Positions 9,202 through 11,924 of a stretch of 11,924 nucleotides of DNA are shown piece after piece. The position numbers and the translations under genes were made by a program. Location: positions 1 to 11,924 of the forward strand of contig JANWHO010000347.1 of the NCBI GenBank assembly GCA_025450375.1, in the 5' to 3' direction. Each line of letters opens with the position of its first letter. Position 1 is the first letter of the stretch. Source of the DNA: Chloroflexota bacterium. GTDB taxonomy: Bacteria > Chloroflexota > UBA5177 > JANWHV01. The notes beneath the pieces were generated by a model. The model did not search any database and was not told the DNA's origin. It saw only the letters and a list, made by a program, of their open reading frames with translations.

Positions 9202-10851
9202 TCAGTGCCCAGTAGCCAACTGTACCACCTTGACCACCATCAGCAGCACGGCGATAAGCAGGTAGCCGCGCAGAGTGATCATCCCAATCCGGGTCGTCGT
9301 GGACCATACCGGACGGGGCAGTTCGGCCAGGGGCGGCATCCGCCAACCGAGCTTCTCCACCTCCGGCTCGGCGCCTGTCTGGCCGCTCCGGCGCCGCCGG
9401 AGCGAAACAGCGCCGGTGATCAGCAAGCCGGCCGCCAGGACGCCGGAAAGCGCCACCAGCACCCGCGTCACATCGACGTTTGGGAACAGCGTCGCCGTCG
9501 CCAAGATGAGTGAGAGTTCGACCAACGTGCCCACGATCACGCTGGCCAGGATATTCACCCAGGCGCGGTTCACCCACGGACCAAGCACCGCCTTGTCGTT
9601 GCACAGCAGCAGCAGGAACACCGTGGCGCTGGGCAGCAGAATGCCGGCCAACGCCTGCACCGCGGTGGTCATCAGCCCCAGCGGCGCCTTGGGGATCAGC
9701 ACGATGCCCCCCGCCAGCACCACCAGCCCGGCGTAGATGCCGTAGAAGCCGCGCGCATCCATCCAGGAGCGATGCAGAGAGTGCTTCATCCCGAAGACAT
9801 CGCCGAAGGCGTAGGTGGTGGAGAGGGTTACCGCCGCCGCCCCGATCAGCGAGGCGTTGAGCAACACGATGGCGAAAGCGGCCCCAGCCAGCGGGCTGAG
9901 GCGATGGGCGAGCCCAGTGGCGGTCGTGCCCGCGTCGGCGAACTGTCCGACCAGCACGGTGCCCTTGAAGGCGAAGGCCGTGACGATGATCAGTGCCGCG
10001 GCGCCCACAATCACTACCACCGAGCCGATCACGGTGTCGGCCCGCTCGTAGGCCATCCAGCGGGGAGTGAGCCGCTTGTCGATCACATTCGACTGCTGGA
10101 AAAAGAGTTGCCAGGGAGCCACGGTGGTTCCTACCAGGGCGATGATCAGCAGCAGGGCGCTGGCATTGAGGCCGCCCTGGACGCCGGGTACCAGCGTGTC
10201 ATGCAGGATGGGACCGGCATGCGGATGGGCCATGAAGGCCAGCGGAATGGCCAGGAAGTTGGCGGCGATGAGCAGATACATGAACCGCTCCCAGCGCCGG
10301 AAGCTGCCGGTGACCGTAGAGCCGATCAGGAAGGCGGCGGTGGCCGGCACCGAAAGATACGGGCTGACACCGAAGTAGCCCATGGCCAGGCTGATACCGA
10401 TGAACTCGGTGACGATGGTCAGGAAGTTGAGCAGGAACAGGTCCCCGACCGAAAAGGCGCCCCAGAACTTGCCGAAGCGCTCAATGATCAGGCGGGCATG
10501 GCCGACCCCGGTAACCAGCCCGAGGCGGACCACCATCTCCTGGTTGACAATCAGCACGGGAATGAGCAGCAGCAGCACCCAGAGCAGGCTGGTCCCATAG
10601 TTCTGGCCGGCCTGGGCATAGGTGGCCACGCCCCCGGCATCGTTGTCGCCGACCATCACGATCAGGCCGGGGCCCATGATCGCCAGCAGGGTGAGCAGGC
10701 GGGTCTTCCAGGTGCGCCGGGGCGCGGTATCATGCAGGCGCACGGTGCCCAGGGCGCCGACGATGTCGCCGCGATGGGCGTCGTCGAGCACCGCGTCGCG
10801 GCGCGGCAACACGCCAGTGACGGGCGGAGTGATGCGCAGATTGTTGATCAT
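9202..10851 (-). CDS. Nramp-related divalent metal transporter, probable Mg2+ (NRMT-like)
   Basis: This is an SLC11/Nramp-fold importer with about twelve helices and 549 residues. The N-terminal 50 residues (VLDDAHRGDIVGALGT...) are soluble, and a Pro-rich segment at about 495-515 precedes the last helix. The fold is clear from GPGLIVMVGDNDAGG in helix 1 and GTTVAPWQLFFQQSNVIDK in helix 6. In classical Mn/Fe Nramps these motifs read DPGN and MPHN; here they are DAGG (71-74) and APWQ (245-248). The Asp is kept, but the Asn ligand is Gly, and the Met that favours transition metals is Ala. As I recall, this pattern marks the magnesium-transporting NRMT branch. ATG 10851 follows GGAGGTTC with good spacing. 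The gene is preceded by a long leader with an M-box magnesium riboswitch, which supports Mg2+ as substrate. Annotation as an Mn transporter (mntH) would probably be wrong. Confidence 0.9.
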   Translation of the reverse strand: MINNLRITPPVTGVLPRRDAVLDDAHRGDIVGALGTVRLHDTAPRRTWKTRLLTLLAIMGPGLIVMVGDNDAGGVATYAQAGQNYGTSLLWVLLLLIPVLIVNQEMVVRLGLVTGVGHARLIIERFGKFWGAFSVGDLFLLNFLTIVTEFIGISLAMGYFGVSPYLSVPATAAFLIGSTVTGSFRRWERFMYLLIAANFLAIPLAFMAHPHAGPILHDTLVPGVQGGLNASALLLIIALVGTTVAPWQLFFQQSNVIDKRLTPRWMAYERADTVIGSVVVIVGAAALIIVTAFAFKGTVLVGQFADAGTTATGLAHRLSPLAGAAFAIVLLNASLIGAAAVTLSTTYAFGDVFGMKHSLHRSWMDARGFYGIYAGLVVLAGGIVLIPKAPLGLMTTAVQALAGILLPSATVFLLLLCNDKAVLGPWVNRAWVNILASVIVGTLVELSLILATATLFPNVDVTRVLVALSGVLAAGLLITGAVSLRRRRSGQTGAEPEVEKLGWRMPPLAELPRPVWSTTTRIGMITLRGYLLIAVLLMVVKVVQLATGH

Positions 10852-10857
10852 CGGAGA

Positions 10858-10896
10858 ACCTCCGTTATGAGCGTGTGGCAGGCACGCTCAGGAGGT
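10858..10896 (-). promoter_or_regulatory. Hairpin sequestering the transporter ribosome binding site
   Basis: On the minus strand ACCTCC (10896-10891) is complementary to GGAGGT (10863-10858), the Shine-Dalgarno of the Nramp-related gene. Between them TGAGCGTG (10890-10883) pairs with CACGCTCA (10875-10868) around a 7-nt loop. The two stems stack into 14 pairs with only a TAAC bulge, so the ribosome site would be closed. A competing CGGAG/CTCCG stem (10864-10852) is also possible. Translational control is inferred from the pairing alone. Confidence 0.55.
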
Positions 10897-11417
10897 CACC
10901 CCCGACGGGTCAGGGGTTCGGAGAGAGCGCGCGTACCGGGTGAACAGGCCAGGTGGACTGGCGACCGCTGAGTTTGGCAGCCCGCGCGCGCGGACTGGGA
11001 GGCTTGGCGGGCGCCTTTCGGTTACCGTGGGAACGCATAGACCTTTCTCGCAGTGTGAACATGAGACATACCGGCTGGACCGCGCACGGCGCGGCGCGGC
11101 ATGACGTGGATAACCTGAAACGGACAGGAACTGGACCGCTCGGGCCGTGGGTCAATCTATGACCGACAGCAGGCCCCTGAGCGCGGATCGAATCGGCGAA
11201 CTCGAACGAGGCCGGTTAGCGGCCCCGCGGACGAGCGAATAGGCGAACGATCGCGACAGACCCGACGGTCAGGAGCCGAGAGCTACAACTAGCACCGTCC
11301 ATAGACGACCATTCACCTCCCTTCACTCCGGCAAGCCGCGTACACACGGTGCGAGAGCCCGGGTGGGGAGGGAGCAAAGAGCGGGTGACCGCGGCCACAC
11401 ACCCCGAAGAAGCCTCA
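10897..11417 (-). other. Long untranslated leader between M-box and transporter
   Basis: These about 520 nt hold no convincing gene. What is visible is a C-rich, G-poor minus-strand stretch directly after the aptamer (11388-11361), a small ORF with a strong ribosome site (11302-11216), and several GC-rich stems such as CCGCGC/GCGCGG near 11099-11080. I did not recognise a second riboswitch class or an intrinsic terminator with a U-tract. Such a long leader is odd for an otherwise compact region. Confidence 0.5.
11216..11302 (-). CDS. Possible 28-residue leader ORF
   Basis: A very strong Shine-Dalgarno (GGAGGTGA, 11320-11313) stands in the riboswitch leader. It is followed at once by ATG 11312 (7 codons, ending at 11289) and, 13 nt after GGAGG, by ATG 11302. 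The latter opens 28 codons encoding MDGASCSSRLLTVGSVAI followed by VRLFARPRGR. Neither spacing is ideal. No family is recognised. A short translated leader could couple ribosome movement to transcription termination, as known for mgtA leaders, but here that is conjecture. Confidence 0.25.
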   Translation of the reverse strand: MDGASCSSRLLTVGSVAIVRLFARPRGR

Positions 11418-11575
11418 CCCCACGTTGAGCTTTAGCACCGCGTACCGTAGGGCCCGAAGGCCCAGCCACTTTGAGTCACCCCTTAGGCCGGGGAGACCTG
11501 GTCTGAGGTGTTGGCGTCTCTCGACGTTTCCCCTCAGTAGCCTGTATGTACGCGGCCGCCTCACCTAACGAGGAG
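11418..11575 (-). ncRNA. M-box (ykoK) magnesium riboswitch aptamer
   Basis: This cis-acting RNA senses intracellular Mg2+. Read on the minus strand it shows the ordered M-box signature: CGTTAGGTGAGGC (11570-11558), GGCTACTGAGG, GTC-GAGA-GACGCCAA, CCTCAGACCAG closing the stem with CTGAGG, GTGGCTGGG, a variable GGGCC-TTCG-GGCCC hairpin, and near the 3' end GGTGCTAAAGCTCAACG (11440-11424). The closing P1 stem pairs CTCCTCGTT (11575-11567) with AACGTGGGG (11426-11418) with one U-U mismatch. The last block nearly matches the Bacillus subtilis ykoK leader (GUGCUAAAGCUCUACG). It lies in the transcript leading to the Nramp-related transporter. High Mg2+ normally turns the downstream gene off. A covariance-model search was not run; the call rests on the conserved blocks. 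Confidence 0.9.
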
Positions 11576-11620
11576 ACCTTGAAATCGTCGCCTCCCGTTG
11601 GAGTACCACGATCCTATCTG

Positions 11621-11649
11621 ACTATACGCTCAGAAAGCGTGCCTGTCAA
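11621..11649 (-). promoter_or_regulatory. Consensus housekeeping promoter for riboswitch-transporter unit
   Basis: On the minus strand TTGACA (11649-11644) and TATAGT (11626-11621) are separated by exactly 17 nt, close to an ideal sigma-70/SigA promoter. Transcription should start near 11614, about 40 nt before the M-box. It is the best promoter in the window. Confidence 0.85.
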
Positions 11650-11658
11650 GGCGCCGAT

Positions 11659-11670
11659 TCGAATATTCGA
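11659..11670. promoter_or_regulatory. Perfect 12-bp palindrome, possible operator
   Basis: TCGAATATTCGA is self-complementary and ends 10 bp upstream of the -35 of the riboswitch promoter, within the divergent region toward the gene at 11806. Its AT-rich core stands out from the GC-rich surroundings. It may bind a dimeric regulator; no family assignment is possible. Confidence 0.35.
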
Positions 11671-11805
11671 CGACAAAGTTGGTTCGGTGGGAGACGGCAC
11701 ATGCTCGCCGGTTGGCGTACCATAGGAGTACGACCCACTGTTCGCGGCCGGCGAGCGGTGCCGGGGACTGACCAAGAGAGCGTGACCTGATCGAAAGGCG
11801 AATCG

Positions 11806-11924
11806 ATGAGCACCGCCCTGATTCCCGCCCCCAGTTCTTCAAGTGCCATGAGGCAACGCGCGCGGCTGTTTCTGGAGCGTGATCCGCTCCTGAACTACTC
11901 CGCCGCGCGGATATTGCTGTATGA
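11806..11924 (+). CDS. 5' end of unrecognised gene running off the window
   Basis: ATG 11806 opens a frame of 39 codons that is still open at the right edge. GAAAGG lies 7 nt upstream as a ribosome site, and an in-frame TGA just before fixes the N-terminus at or after this ATG. The peptide begins MSTALIPAPSSSS and continues AMRQRARLFLERDPLLNYSA. A second ATG at 11848 is an alternative start. It is divergent from the riboswitch-controlled transporter. Too little is present to name a family. Confidence 0.6.
   Translation, partial: MSTALIPAPSSSSAMRQRARLFLERDPLLNYSAARILLY

Noticed and set aside
9772..10971. 399-codon plus-strand frame antisense to the Nramp-related gene
   Set aside because: It is a composition artefact made of Gly, Gln, Glu and His; the minus-strand transporter is certain.
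10960..11060. Second riboswitch (yybP-ykoY manganese or cobalamin class) in the leader
   Set aside because: Fragments such as CGGTAACCGAAAGG look suggestive, but the ordered conserved blocks of those classes are missing.
10910..11155. 81-codon minus-strand frame in the leader
   Set aside because: It is low-complexity Pro/Arg/Ser sequence without a ribosome site, lying inside the structured leader.

Overview
This is an 11.9 kb stretch of GC-rich bacterial chromosome with tightly packed genes and no sign of phage, insertion sequence, CRISPR, rRNA or tRNA. The protein styles suggest Chloroflexota (Thermomicrobia-like) or a deep-branching actinobacterium: a His-rich CDF exporter next to an ArsR sensor, an Nramp relative with a long conserved N-terminus, a PIG-L deacetylase and a GT-C glycosyltransferase. 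That placement is an inference from protein style, not from a marker gene.

Left part (+ strand): a membrane-anchored GGDEF-EAL cyclic-di-GMP protein (133-2157). After it come a strong hairpin (2197-2223) and the wreck of a minus-strand AraC-family regulator (2234-2489), in which a conserved N-terminal region is joined out of frame to the last 28 residues of the DNA-binding domain. An aldo/keto reductase (2738-3727) lies divergent to this wreck. Regulators of this AraC type often sit divergently beside aldo/keto reductases, so the reductase has probably lost its local regulator. A VIT1/CCC1-type Fe/Mn transporter carrying an extra N-terminal domain (3722-4696, minus) overlaps the end of the reductase tail to tail. 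A GT-C/GT39-type membrane glycosyltransferase (4865-6520, plus) is divergent from the transporter.

Right part (- strand): a metal-ion block. An ArsR/SmtB regulator with an alpha5-type zinc site is followed by a CDF zinc exporter and a zinc-dependent PIG-L deacetylase. The exporter and the deacetylase overlap by 11 nt. A terminator separates this block from the upstream Nramp-related transporter (9202-10851), whose two metal-binding motifs depart from the classical Nramp pattern (DAGG for DPGN, APWQ for MPHN).

The most striking feature lies upstream of that transporter. A consensus promoter (TTGACA, 17 nt, TATAGT) starts a leader of about 760 nt that opens with a well-preserved M-box (ykoK) magnesium riboswitch (11418-11575). 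The leader continues with a C-rich segment and a small ORF with a strong ribosome binding site, and ends in a long hairpin that buries the transporter's Shine-Dalgarno sequence. Riboswitch and altered metal site together argue that this 'Mn/Fe Nramp' is a magnesium transporter of the NRMT kind. A divergent gene runs off the right edge (from 11806).
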